Assembly: GCA_963780895.1 (NCBI GenBank)
Contig: CAWAEG010000007.1
Span: forward strand, 1-64,000
Direction: 5' to 3'
DNA: 64,000 bases
Source of the DNA: DASQFI01 sp963780895
GTDB taxonomy: Bacteria > Acidobacteriota > Vicinamibacteria > Vicinamibacterales > SCN-69-37
Below the pieces are notes generated by a model that saw only the letters and a list, made by a program, of their open reading frames with translations, searched no databases and was not told where the DNA came from. Numbering within the stretch: the stretch's first letter is position 1; each line of letters begins with the position of its first letter. This document shows positions 1 to 9,950 of the stretch, piece after piece. A program made the translations under genes and the position numbers.

Positions 1-2189
1 CCTTCGCCGACGCGCAGCGCCTCGGCACCCTCAGCCAGCAGATCACGTTCGCCAACCTGGACGAGGTCCGAGACTGCCTTCTCAACGACAAGACAGTGAT
101 CTACCACGTCGGGGGGAAACTGAATTACACACTGAACAACGCGCACAGGTTCCAGTACCTGATCCAGGGTGACGACAATATCGAGAACAGCCGCGGCGCG
201 AGCGCGACGACGCCCAAGGAAGCCACCAACCGTCAATACAGCGACTACTGGCACGGCATCCCGCAACCGACGTATTCGCTGACCCATACCTACGTCGCGA
301 CCGACAGGCTGGTGTTCAACAGCGTCTACACCTACGTGTACGGCGGCTGGGCGAACGACTTTCAGGCGATCGATGCCTCTGGTGAAATCGCTACAACGGC
401 GCCGACAACAACGCCGCGTATGCGAGGCCGGAGAACTGTCTGTGGAACCAGCAGCAGCTCTCCTCCGCACGACAGGCTTCCAGAGCCGCCGCTGCTCGCC
501 TCGGTGCAGCGGCTTCGACCGAGCACGAACTCAAGACCGACGCCACCTACTTCGTGCCAACAAGCTGGGTGGCGACCACTCCTTGAAGTTTGGCGTCGGC
601 TATCGCCGCATCCCTCGACGACGTTCTCGCACTATGCAGGTCGCGCTCGCGCCTGGTTGCAGTGCAACGGCAACACGACGGCCAACTGCGTGGACAACCG
701 CATCGATCCTGGCACCGCGGACCCGGCATGGTGCCGTATCGCGCCGTCCTCTACGCGATCAGCTGCGCAACAGTGCGTGGTGGGCTGGTCAGGTTACGTC
801 CAGGAATCGTACATCGCGGCCGTTTTCACCTGAACGGCGGCGTTCGCTACGACTGGCAGCATCGAAATATGAGGGAGGCTGCGTTCCGGCGAACATCATT
901 CGCCCCGACTTGCTGCCGGCGCAGTGTGAGGCGGCCACGCAGGAGGAAATCAACCCGAATACGGGGCAGCTCGAGAAAATACGACCCTTCTCGTATCTCT
1001 CACCGCGCGCGTCGCTGACCTACGATCTCCGCGGCGACGGGAAACGGCATTGAAGGGCGCCTTTTCGTACTACTTCGAGACGTACGAGAACGTCGCGAAC
1101 AATCTCGGCGGCTTGTTTACTGCCACCACGCTGACATTCGGGTCCAACGCAAATAACGGCACATGTACCGGCACGTCATGTTGGACGGATGCGAACAAAG
1201 ACGGCATCGTCCAGGGCAACGAGCTGACCGGCGTGCCGTCATCGAGTAGCCCCCGCTTCAATACGACGACGGGCGTCCTGGCGCCAGCCGGTAACGCCAT
1301 CGATCCCGACGCGAAGCTCGGACGTACGCGTGAAGGGGTCATCGGGGTGCAGCACGAGTTGATGCCAAATCTCGCCCTCGGAGTGGACTACATCTACCGG
1401 AAGTACGACCGCGGTCTCACGAACTACACACTCGGCTATCAGCCGGGTGCGCCGGGCTATCCGCTGTCGAACATCTACGAGGGACCGTTGACGTACACGG
1501 ATCCGACCAGCGGCAACACCGGTGAATATTACGTCGTCCGCCAGGGGGCGATGCGGCCCTCGGCGACCGGCACCATCACGGTGACCAACCCGAATTCCCA
1601 GGTTTATCACGGCGTCGACATGACGCTCACCAAGCGCTACCGCGACCGTTGGCAGCTCGCCGGCGGCCTGACAATTCAGGACAGCCCTCTGTACTTCCCA
1701 GTGGGGTCGTCGGACTACTCGAACCCGACCGGTCGCATCTATCGCGACGGGGTCAGCATCCTCGCGAAGTACGTGTTGAAGCTGAATGGCAGCTACGAGC
1801 TGCCGTGGGGTATCGTGGCGGCCGGCAACCTGAACCTGTTTCAGGGAGCGTCGCGGACATTGACGATGGACGGGCCGGGCAACGTCTACGGCGGTGTCAA
1901 CGCAGCCGGGAACCCGACGACAATCAGCTACACCACGCTGGAGTTCCAGGATCGGAACGAGACGCGTATTGAAGTCACGAAGATGCTCGACTTGGGCGTG
2001 CAGAAGATCTTCCGCATTGGCCCGGGAGAAAAATACCAGGTCAGGTTGATGGCGGACCTGTTCAACGTGTTCAACGTCAACACGGTGCTCACCTATGCGA
2101 GTAATAACGTGAGCACGGCGAACGCGACCGCGCCCAACACGATCATCCCGCCGCGCGTGTTGCGCCTCGGGGTGCGGATGGCCTTCTAG
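1..2189 (+). CDS. TonB-dependent receptor, Oar-like; 5'-truncated and frameshifted
   Basis: C-terminal part of an outer-membrane beta-barrel receptor of the carboxypeptidase-regulatory/Oar type common in Acidobacteriota. The frame is open from base 3, so the gene enters from the left. Beta-strand-like segments (KLNYTLNNAHRFQYLIQG, HSLKFGVGYRRIP, LNGGVRYDWQH) lie in three different frames. The final 379 residues (1050-2189) are intact and end in VLRLGVRMAF, a typical barrel terminus with C-terminal Phe. Coding moves 3-2-1-3-2-1-3-2-1-3 between about 380 and 1045, each step a net loss of one base. The family is clear; the transported substrate cannot be told. Confidence 0.8.
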
Positions 2190-2200
2190 CGTTCGATGAG

Positions 2201-4027
2201 CTACTGGCGCGCGCGCATCGCCCGCGCGCGCGCCAGGTTTTGCTGCGCATGGCGGTTCTGCGGATCCATCGCGACCGCCTTCTCGAACGCGGCCATGGCT
2301 TCATCCAGCCTTCCGGTCGACGCATACGCAATCCCCAGGCTCACCAGGGCACTCGCATCGCCGGGTCGCGCCGCCGAACCTCGCCGAAACAAGTCGATCG
2401 CCTCGTTGAACCGCTGGTGTCTGAGCGCGATCTGACCCAGTTGCACAAGTGCCTGGCCGTCATCCGGATGCCGCGCCAGCACCCCACGGTACTCGACGGC
2501 CGCTTCGTCGAGCCGGCCTTCCTTGGTCAGCGCGTCGGCCAGCAGACGTCGGGCCGTCTCGACCTGGTCGAGCTCTGGCGGTTGGCTGGCGATGAAGGTG
2601 CGAAAGTGCTCGATCGCTTCAGACCGTCGTCCCTGTTCGTGCAGAACGGTTCCGAGGTAATACCGCGCCGGCGGGTGAACCGGTGCGGCAACGCGGAGGT
2701 GGGTTTCGGCTTCGGTGAATTGGCCAGCGGCAGCGAGTTCCGTTCCGAGCATCGAGTGTGACGCCGGAGTCGGCCAGCGTTCGTGCGTCGATTGCGCGAG
2801 CGTCAGGCTCGACGCGTATTCGGTCGTTCGTGCGTAGGTGCCGGCGGCGAGAAGGGCAGCGACGGTGGTGAGCACGAGTGCTCCGCCTCGGCCCTTGACG
2901 GGGCTGCGGTGAGACAGGGCGACCACCGCCAGTACCACAATCGCCATGAGGGGCAGATACATGCGCCGTTCCGCACCGACTTCGGTCGCGATGGGCAGGA
3001 TGCTTGACGTCGGCGCCAGCGTGAGGAAAAACCACAAGCCCAGGATGCCCACGCCCGGGCGGCGATACAAAGTGACGGCAGTCAGTGCGAGCAGTCCGAG
3101 GACGAACAGGGCTTGCGGCAGGACGTCGGTCAGCGTCAGCGGGAGCGGCCACCCATAGTAGAGGACCAGGTCGCGTGGCCAGACCGATAGTCGCACATAT
3201 CGCGTGATCATCACCGCCTGGTTGAGGAGGTACGTCCACGGGTCCGCATCATGCGCCGTGAAACCGGCCGACAGATTGCGCGGAGCGCTGGCGACGAGGG
3301 CGGCGAGCAGCACCCACGTCGCCGCCAGTCCGAGATACAGACGCACCCGGCCGCGAAATGCGGCGCGCAGGCTGTCAAACAGGAACACGCGATCGTAGAG
3401 GACGACGGCGAGGGGGGCGGTGACCATCGATTCCTTGCTCGCCATGCCGAGCGTGCACGCCAGCACGGCGGCGGCTTCCCACCATCCGTGGCGCGCACCC
3501 GCGTCGTACGCGCGCCGCGCGCAGTACAACGTCAGGAGGTAGAACAGCGCCATCAGCGATTCAGTGCGCTGAGTCGCGTAGTTCACCGCTTCGCTGTTGA
3601 GCGGATGGAGCGCCCATAACAGGGCGACGGCCAACGCCACGTTGACCGGTAGGGACGTCCGCCAGGCCAGGCCGAACAACGCCAGTGCGCAGAGTACGTG
3701 GATGCCGATGTTCGTGAGCCGGTAACCCTCGACGTGACGGCCAACAATGGCGTAGTTGATGGCGAACGAGACGTTGACGACGGGACGGCCCGCCACGGGT
3801 GTCTCGTGTGGCGCCGAGAGCACGTCGCGGCTCCAGATGTGTTCAATGGTCCGGTTGTCAACGATGGTTCCGCGATCGTCGAAGACGAACGGAGCCGACA
3901 AACCGTGCCAATAGACGACGAACGTGGCGATCGCCAGCACGGCAACTCGCCACCACGTCGACGGACGATCCGATCGAGGAGTGGGCGCCACGGGTTTCGT
4001 GCGATCGCGGCGCCGGCGGCTGGTCAC
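2201..4027 (-). CDS. TMTC-like membrane protein with C-terminal TPR repeats
   Basis: About 608 aa. The N-terminal part has many hydrophobic helices and an early periplasmic-type loop with an FDD motif (residues about 49-51), as in the TMTC/PMT-like GT-C glycosyltransferase superfamily. The C-terminal third is a run of TPR units (for example ASALVSLGIAYASTGRLDEA). GT-C enzymes use polyprenyl-phosphate sugars to modify proteins; that activity here is inference. A longer frame exists to 4285, but it overlaps the divergent gene. GTG at 4027 is preferred because TAGAAT lies 7 nt upstream. It is divergent from the VWFA gene with 43 bp between starts. Confidence 0.7.
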   Translation of the reverse strand: MTSRRRRDRTKPVAPTPRSDRPSTWWRVAVLAIATFVVYWHGLSAPFVFDDRGTIVDNRTIEHIWSRDVLSAPHETPVAGRPVVNVSFAINYAIVGRHVEGYRLTNIGIHVLCALALFGLAWRTSLPVNVALAVALLWALHPLNSEAVNYATQRTESLMALFYLLTLYCARRAYDAGARHGWWEAAAVLACTLGMASKESMVTAPLAVVLYDRVFLFDSLRAAFRGRVRLYLGLAATWVLLAALVASAPRNLSAGFTAHDADPWTYLLNQAVMITRYVRLSVWPRDLVLYYGWPLPLTLTDVLPQALFVLGLLALTAVTLYRRPGVGILGLWFFLTLAPTSSILPIATEVGAERRMYLPLMAIVVLAVVALSHRSPVKGRGGALVLTTVAALLAAGTYARTTEYASSLTLAQSTHERWPTPASHSMLGTELAAAGQFTEAETHLRVAAPVHPPARYYLGTVLHEQGRRSEAIEHFRTFIASQPPELDQVETARRLLADALTKEGRLDEAAVEYRGVLARHPDDGQALVQLGQIALRHQRFNEAIDLFRRGSAARPGDASALVSLGIAYASTGRLDEAMAAFEKAVAMDPQNRHAQQNLARARAMRARQ

Positions 4028-4034
4028 CTCGGCG

Positions 4035-4063
4035 ATTCTATCGTCCGCCGCGGCCGGTATACT
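4035..4063. promoter_or_regulatory. Divergent leaderless-type promoters
   Basis: On the plus strand TATACT (4058-4063) is 7 nt before ATG 4071. On the minus strand TAGAAT (4040-4035) is 7 nt before GTG 4027. Neither start has a Shine-Dalgarno sequence. Both spacings place transcription initiation at or next to the start codon. Confidence 0.5.
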
Positions 4064-4070
4064 CGGCCGC

Positions 4071-4928
4071 ATGCGCGTCGCCATCTCCCTCCTCGCCGTC
4101 ATGCTCGCCGTCCCCGCTTTCCAGGGCGCGGTCGAACGCACGCTGGTGATCTCCGTTGTCGACGAGACCGGTGCGCCGGTGCTGGATCTCACACCTGCAG
4201 ACGTGAGAGTGCGTGAGGACGGGATCGACGGCGAAGTGGTCTCCGTGCGGAGAGCGTCCGGCCCGCTGTTCGCCCAGCTCCTCATCGATACGACGCCGGG
4301 AATCGAGCCCTACGTCAGCGACATTCGGAACGCGCTGGTTGGCTTCGTCCAGCACGTCAAGCAGGGGGACCCGGCGGCGGCAGTGGGCTTGATGGAGTTT
4401 GGCCAGGCCGCCGTGCAAATCGTGCCGATCACCGCCGACGCATCGGCGCTGGAGAAGGGTATCCGCACGCTGTTTCCCAAGCCGCGCTCCGCATCCGTGC
4501 TGCTGGAGGGGATCATTGCGGCCAGCATGAGCCTGGCGCCGAAATTCACAAGACGCCGCGTGATTGTGTCGTTCAATGTCGAGCCGAGCGACGAACAGAG
4601 CCGCGAGTCACCAGCGGCGATGATGAAAGCGCTCGCCGTGTCGGGCGCGCAGGTGTGGTCGCTCTCGCTCCAGACCGGGAATCGCAACGCCGCGAGCCGT
4701 GATGTCGTGCTCGATGAGGTCGCGAAACGCAGCGGCGGGCGGCGCGATATCATCGTCACCTCCTCGGCCATCGATCAGTACCTGCGCCGCTACGCGAATG
4801 CGTTCCTGACGCAATTCGAGGTGACCTACCGCATCGGGAATCGCCAGCGGCCGCAGGTCGTCCAGACGGGCACGACTCGCCCGGGAACCACGGTGCATGC
4901 CAGCACCTTCCCGCCGCAAAGTCGATGA
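4071..4928 (+). CDS. VWFA-domain secreted protein (acidobacterial type)
   Basis: 285 aa. A hydrophobic N-terminus (MRVAISLLAVMLAVPAF) looks like a signal peptide. It is followed by the LTPADVRVREDG region that typically precedes the von Willebrand A fold in acidobacterial VWFA-related proteins, then an A-domain with FAQLLIDTTPGI in place of the usual DxSxS core, so metal binding is doubtful. No enzymatic motif is visible. It overlaps the next gene by 4 bp (ATGA), so it is probably co-transcribed with the two sulfatase-like genes. Confidence 0.7.
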   Translation: MRVAISLLAVMLAVPAFQGAVERTLVISVVDETGAPVLDLTPADVRVREDGIDGEVVSVRRASGPLFAQLLIDTTPGIEPYVSDIRNALVGFVQHVKQGDPAAAVGLMEFGQAAVQIVPITADASALEKGIRTLFPKPRSASVLLEGIIAASMSLAPKFTRRRVIVSFNVEPSDEQSRESPAAMMKALAVSGAQVWSLSLQTGNRNAASRDVVLDEVAKRSGGRRDIIVTSSAIDQYLRRYANAFLTQFEVTYRIGNRQRPQVVQTGTTRPGTTVHASTFPPQSR

Positions 4929-7087
4929 CACGTTCGCTCCGGATTGGCGTCGCGGTGGCTGCCGCGGCGCTTCTCGCGTTCGGCGCGTATGCCTGGTCGC
5001 GTCGAGTACCCGCCTTCGCGCTGGATCGAAATGCCGATGTCAACGTCGTGCTCGTCACCATCGACACGCTCCGTGCCGACGCGTTGTCGTCGTACGGCGG
5101 CCCCGCCCAGACGCCGCATCTCGATGCCCTGGCCGCGCACGGCGCGCGTTTCACCTTCGCGCACGCGCATTCGGTGGTGACGTTGCCATCGCACACGACG
5201 ATCCTGAGCGGGCAGCTGCCATACGAGCACGGCATCCGCGACAACAGCGGCTTTCGTGTGAAGGACGGGACGCCGACCCTGGCGACGTGGCTGAAGGCGG
5301 CCGGCTACCAGACGGGCGCCTTCGTCGCGGGATTCCCGCTGACCAAGCGCTTCGGCTTGACACCCGGCTTCGACGAATACGATGACCAGATGCCGGAGAT
5401 GCACGGCGCTCTCGCCATCTCCCTGCCCGAGCGGCCGGCCGACGCCGTCGTGTCGAGCGCGGTGAAGTGGATCGAGGGCCGCGAGCGCTCGAAATTTTTT
5501 GCCTGGGTGCACGTCTTCGACCCGCATTCTCCCTACAAGCCGCCGGAGGATCTGGCGGCGGCATACGCCGCCAAGCCGTACTACGGGGAGGTCGCCTTCG
5601 TCGACCGCGAGCTGGGGCGGCTCTTCACGAGCCTGAAATCGGCGGCGCGTCCGACGATCGTGATCGTCACTGCCGACCACGGCGAAAGCCTCGGCGAGCA
5701 CGGTGAGCAGACGCATGGGATGTTCGCCTACGACGCGACCCTGCGCGTGCCGCTCATCGTGGCGCGTATCGGACCCCCGATAGAAACGTCGGAAGCGTCG
5801 GGGCGCGGCACGGTGATCGACTCGCCGGTACGGCTCGTGGACATCGCCCCTACGGTCCTCGACATCGTTGGTCACACGTCCGGCATCAGCATGGCCGGCA
5901 CGTCGCTGGTAGACGTGATCGCCGCCGGCAGCGGCGAAGACCGGCCGGCGTACTTTGAAGCGATGACCTACAACCTGGTGCGAGGATGGGCGCCGTTGCG
6001 CGGCGTGATCAATGGCCGCGCGAAGTACATCGACCTGCCGATCCCGGAGCTCTACGACCTGGCCAGCGATGCCGCCGAGCAGCACAACACGGCGCCTGCA
6101 CAGTCTGGTCGCGTCCGCGAGTTGCACAGCCTGCTGCGGACCTACAATGTCGCGCCACCCAACCGGCCCGGACAGGAATCGGCGGAGGCCGCCGCCGTCC
6201 TGCGGTCACTCGGATACGTGTCGGGCAGCGCCGCCCCGCGCGACCGTTACACGGAAGCCGATGACCCGAAACGCCTCGTGGACGTCGACCGCGATCTGCA
6301 CGCGGCGACTGCGGCCTTCGAGAACGGGCAGCACGACCGGGGTGTCGAGTTGCTCGAGAGCGTCATCGCGCGCCGCGGAGACACGGCAGACGCGTACATC
6401 TCGCTCGCGTTCGCGCACTGGGAGGCCGGGCGTGTCGACGCGGCGATCGCCGCGCTCGAACGCGGACTCAGGAATGGTGCGCCGGATCGCGACATCCGCA
6501 TTCGACTCGGAGTGTATCTGGCCGAGAGCGGCGCCAACCCGTCGCGTGCCATAGCCCTGCTGGAAGGGTTGCCCGCAACAGACGCTGAGGCCCAGAACGG
6601 TCTCGGCGTCGCGCTGACTCACGCCGGGCGCCTCGGCGACGCGGCGAGGGCATTTCGTCGTGTGCTGGTTCTCGACCCGACCAACGGGCTCGCGCTGCAG
6701 AACCTGGCGTCGCTCTCGTTGCGTCAGGCGCTCGCCGTGCGCGCGGAGCCGGAGCGCCAGCGCTTGTTACGTGAAGCAGAGGCCCTGGCCGAACGTGCGA
6801 TCGCTGCCGACCCGCTTCTTCCCGACGTCTATACGACGATGGGCGTCATTTATTCCTCGACGGGGCGGCCGGACCGCGCGATCGCCAGCTGGAAACGGGC
6901 CGTGACACTCGACGCGGCGCAGTTCAACGCGCTCTACAACCTGTGGGCGAAGCTGGGCGAAACCGGGCCCGAGGCGGAGGCGATCCAGTACGGAAAGCAG
7001 TTCGTCGCGACCGCGCCACCGGCACTCTTCTCACAAGACATCGCGCGCGTGAGGGCCTGGCTGGCACAGCGGGGAGCGAAGCGCTGA
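4925..7087 (+). CDS. Sulfatase-like (alkaline phosphatase superfamily) protein with TPR domain
   Basis: 720 aa. An N-terminal membrane anchor (residues about 5-25) precedes a sulfatase-fold domain: LVTIDTLRADALSSYGG (metal Asp at 47), the nucleophile segment VTLPSHTTILSG and VTADHGESLGEHGE. The position of the sulfatase Cys/Ser (C/S-x-P-x-R) is Thr86 in TLPSH, so formylglycine cannot form; Thr nucleophiles are known from phosphoethanolamine-transferase-like members. The C-terminal third (about 440-720) is TPR. ATGA overlap upstream and a 1-base overlap downstream indicate an operon. A sulfatase label would be misleading. Confidence 0.8.
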   Translation: MTRSLRIGVAVAAAALLAFGAYAWSRRVPAFALDRNADVNVVLVTIDTLRADALSSYGGPAQTPHLDALAAHGARFTFAHAHSVVTLPSHTTILSGQLPYEHGIRDNSGFRVKDGTPTLATWLKAAGYQTGAFVAGFPLTKRFGLTPGFDEYDDQMPEMHGALAISLPERPADAVVSSAVKWIEGRERSKFFAWVHVFDPHSPYKPPEDLAAAYAAKPYYGEVAFVDRELGRLFTSLKSAARPTIVIVTADHGESLGEHGEQTHGMFAYDATLRVPLIVARIGPPIETSEASGRGTVIDSPVRLVDIAPTVLDIVGHTSGISMAGTSLVDVIAAGSGEDRPAYFEAMTYNLVRGWAPLRGVINGRAKYIDLPIPELYDLASDAAEQHNTAPAQSGRVRELHSLLRTYNVAPPNRPGQESAEAAAVLRSLGYVSGSAAPRDRYTEADDPKRLVDVDRDLHAATAAFENGQHDRGVELLESVIARRGDTADAYISLAFAHWEAGRVDAAIAALERGLRNGAPDRDIRIRLGVYLAESGANPSRAIALLEGLPATDAEAQNGLGVALTHAGRLGDAARAFRRVLVLDPTNGLALQNLASLSLRQALAVRAEPERQRLLREAEALAERAIAADPLLPDVYTTMGVIYSSTGRPDRAIASWKRAVTLDAAQFNALYNLWAKLGETGPEAEAIQYGKQFVATAPPALFSQDIARVRAWLAQRGAKR

Positions 7088-9110
7088 TGCGGCTGAAGGT
7101 TGCCCTCGCTGTCGTGTTGGTCGTCGCCACCGCGACCGGCGTGTGGATCTACTCACGCCAGACACCGTCCGGGATCACGCGGAACGGCGATCGCAATGTG
7201 CTGCTGATCACGATCGACACGCTGCGCGCCGACGCGTTGGGATCGTACGGCGGCCGTGCCGTCACGCCGAACCTCGACCGCCTCGCCGCCGCCGGTGTGC
7301 GATTCGCGCATGGGCGCGCGCACGCGGTCGTGACCCTGCCGTCGCATGCCAGCATTCTCAGCGGGCGATACCCGTACGAGCACGGCATTCGCGATAACAC
7401 CGGGTACCGCTTTCCGGCGGCGACGCCGACGCTGGCGACGTTGCTGAAGGCCCAGGGGCATGCGACCGGTGCGTTCGTCGGCGGTTTCCCCCTGGTTCGT
7501 CAATTCGGGTTGGGGATCGGCTTCGACACCTACGACGATCGGCTCGGCTCAGCGACGGATCGCACCGAAGCGGAACGGCCGGCGAGTGCGGTCGTCCAGT
7601 CGGCGCAGTCGTGGATCGAGGCGCAGAAGGGCAAATGGTTTGCGTGGGTGCACGTCTACGATCCGCACACCCCCTACGCCCCCCCGCCTGAATGGCGCGC
7701 GCGCTTTCCCTCCGATCCGTACCTCGGCGAAGTATCGGCTGTTGACGCGGCGCTCGCGCCGCTGTTCGCCCGTCTCGCGCGACATGAGCGCCCGACGCTG
7801 GTCGTGGTCACCGCCGATCACGGTGAGGCGCTGGGGGAGCACGGCGAGGCGACGCACGGCATCTTTGCGTACGAGTCCACGCTTCGCGTCCCGATGATCT
7901 TCGGCGAGCTCGGGCCGCGGGACGCAGCGGCGAAGGGATCGCTTCCGTCGTATCCCGCCAGACACATCGACATCCTTCCGACCGTGCTCGACGCTCTCGG
8001 CGTTCCGCCGTCTCCCGGGTCTGGCATGTCGTTACTGGGCGCCTTTCGCGATGCCTCGGGCATGGGTGCTGACGCTCCCTCGTACTTCGAAGCCATGACA
8101 CCGACGCTCACACGCGGGTGGGCGCCACTGCGGGGCGTCATCCGGGGCGGCGAGAAGTACATCGACTTGCCGGTCCCGGAGCTCTACGACCTTGCAGACG
8201 ATCCCGGCGAGTCCCGCAACCTCGTGGGCAAAACCCCAGATCAGGCGCGGTCCATGGCCAGTTTGCTGAAGCAGTTCGACAGCGGCCCGCCACGCCGCGG
8301 TCAAGCGGAGAGCGCCGAGACGCTGGAGCGCTTACGCTCGCTTGGCTATGTGGGCGGCGGATCCGTGAACGCCAAAGCGCGCTACACCGAAGCCGACGAT
8401 CCAAAACGGTTGATCGCGCTCGAACAGATGATGAATCGCGCAGCAGAGGCGTTCGCCCACCGCAATCCCGACGAGGCCATCGCTCTCTACTCCGAGGTCA
8501 TTCGCCGGCGTTCCGACACCGAGGATGCCTACCGCAAGCTGGCGCTGGTGTTCTGGCGAACAGGTCGTCCGCGCGAAGCGGTCGCGACGCTGGAGTCGGC
8601 ATTGAGAGCGGGTGTGACGCAGAGCGAAGTGCTCATCAAGCTGGGACAATACCTCGCCGAGTCGGGCCAGCCAGCGAAGGCGATCGCATTACTCGAGCGG
8701 CATCCGGGCGACGATCCCGATGCGCTGATTGTGCTTGGCAATGCCTATACGATCGCCGGACGGCTGCCGGAGGCGCGGCGGGTCTTCACGCGGGTGCTCG
8801 CGCAGAATCCGGATGACGCCGTTGCGCACGAGAATCTTGGCGTCGTCCAGCTGCGATCGCGCGAAGAGGTGGCGGCCGAGCGCTCTCTGAGGCGCGCGAT
8901 CGAGCTCGATCCGCGCCGGGCGGGCGCCCACACCGCGCTCGGTGTCTTGCTCGCCTCGACCGGCCGCAGGGACGAAGCCATCGCCATGTGGACCCGCGCC
9001 CTCGAACTCGATCCGTCCGACGAGAACGCCCGCCAACAACCTGCAGGCAATCCGTTAACCTGCGCGACCAGCTGGCGTCAGCGCTTGAAAGTGCTGCGAA
9101 TCCGGTCTGA
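7087..9110 (+). CDS. Second sulfatase-like/TPR protein, paralogue; 3' end frameshifted
   Basis: Close paralogue of the preceding gene: a single N-terminal helix, LITIDTLRADALGSYGG, nucleophile segment TLPSHASILSG (Thr83 at the Cys/Ser position), VTADHGEALGEHGE, then TPRs. The raw frame runs to 9243 and overlaps the next gene with an unrelated tail. Removing one C at 9033-9034 and one T at 9055-9056 gives DENARNNLQAIRNLRDQLAS and a stop at 9108-9110, about 673 aa. The pair is probably a tandem duplication with a role in envelope modification; the substrate is unknown. Confidence 0.75.
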
Positions 9111-9134
9111 GAAAAGCCTAGAGAGGAGTCCCGA

Positions 9135-9578
9135 ATGCCTACCGAAACCGAGAAGCGCAACATGGAGCTCATGCAGACGCTCGACGACGCTTGGAACGCG
9201 CAGAATCTCGAGGTCTTTCGAGCTCGACACAAGCCCAACGTGATCGTTCGCTGGCCAGGCAAGATCGAGCCAACGATCGGCATCGAGGACCATACGCAGG
9301 AGGCGATTGAGTTCTTTAGAACGTTTCCCGATCAGCGTCTCGACAATCGACCCTACAGAGTCTTTCTTGCCTCTGGAGACTGGACCTGCTCGATAGCTCG
9401 ATTCAGGGGAACAATGACCGGACCCATGAAGACCGCCGATGGCAAGGAGATTCCGCCCACCGGCAAGAGCTTCGACCTCGAGTTCTACACAATCGCGCTC
9501 TGGAACGACGGGCAGATCGTCGAGGAGAACCTTATGTACGACCTCGTGACCTTCCTCAAGCAGATCGGGCTGGGGTGA
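9135..9578 (+). CDS. SnoaL-like / ester cyclase family protein
   Basis: 147 aa. The layout resembles the NTF2-like SnoaL family: an N-terminal helix (LDDAWNAQNLEVFRARHKP), central strands with VIVRWPGKIEP and a C-terminal LWNDGQIVEENLMYDLVTFL. Family members include polyketide cyclases and many uncharacterised small-molecule enzymes, so the substrate cannot be assigned. The start is supported by an AGAGGAG Shine-Dalgarno sequence 6 nt upstream. It lies 24 bp after the corrected end of the sulfatase-like gene and may be read with it. Confidence 0.75.
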   Translation: MPTETEKRNMELMQTLDDAWNAQNLEVFRARHKPNVIVRWPGKIEPTIGIEDHTQEAIEFFRTFPDQRLDNRPYRVFLASGDWTCSIARFRGTMTGPMKTADGKEIPPTGKSFDLEFYTIALWNDGQIVEENLMYDLVTFLKQIGLG

Positions 9579-9664
9579 GCTGCGGGCTAACAACCGGTTG
9601 CTACGGACGGTCCGCTGCGCGGCCCGCCGCTGAACCGGAGCGTTACGCCTAACGAGGACGTCGT

Positions 9665-9871
9665 CCTGAACTCGCGGGCCACAAAGACCTGACGACGACC
9701 CACCGGTACATGCACCTGACGCCGGCGGCGCTCGAGGCGGGGATCGAGCTACTCGAAGGCGTCGGGCCCAGCGGGCCGCGTGAAGAATCGTGGAGGCGGC
9801 GGGAAAATCGAAGTGAAGGCGTCAGTCGACGCAGACGCTGGCTTGCCCAGCCGAAGCTCGTAATTGACTGA
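9665..9871 (+). pseudogene. Tyrosine recombinase (phage integrase) C-terminal remnant
   Basis: A frame of about 68 codons reads ELAGHKDLTTTHRYMHLTPA, the C-terminal catalytic block of tyrosine recombinases (box with GHK/GHS, then the nucleophile Tyr in RYMH). The N-terminal and core domains, including the first catalytic Arg, are absent and no start codon fits, so this is a fragment. It points toward the 3' end of the tmRNA gene, a standard integration target, and an att-like repeat falls inside its tail. Confidence 0.75.
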
Positions 9872-9950
9872 GTCGGCCCGCCTTCGCCGAAGGCTATGGC
9901 GGGGCAGCCTTCGCGTGATCATCGAGCGAAGGCTGGTGGAGGCGGCGGGA
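9790..9950. repeat. 15-bp direct repeat pair, att-like
   Basis: GTGGAGGCGGCGGGA occurs at 9790-9804, within the integrase remnant tail, and again at 9936-9950, where it is the acceptor/T-arm end of tmRNA. This is the arrangement left by site-specific integration into ssrA. The 130 bp between the copies holds no gene. Confidence 0.6.
9906..9934 (-). terminator. Hairpin immediately 3' of tmRNA
   Basis: AGCCTTCGC (9906-9914) pairs with GCGAAGGCT (9926-9934), directly abutting the tmRNA CCA end on the minus strand. No U-tract follows. The same stem sequence follows the tRNA-Val gene at 28360-28404. Confidence 0.4.
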
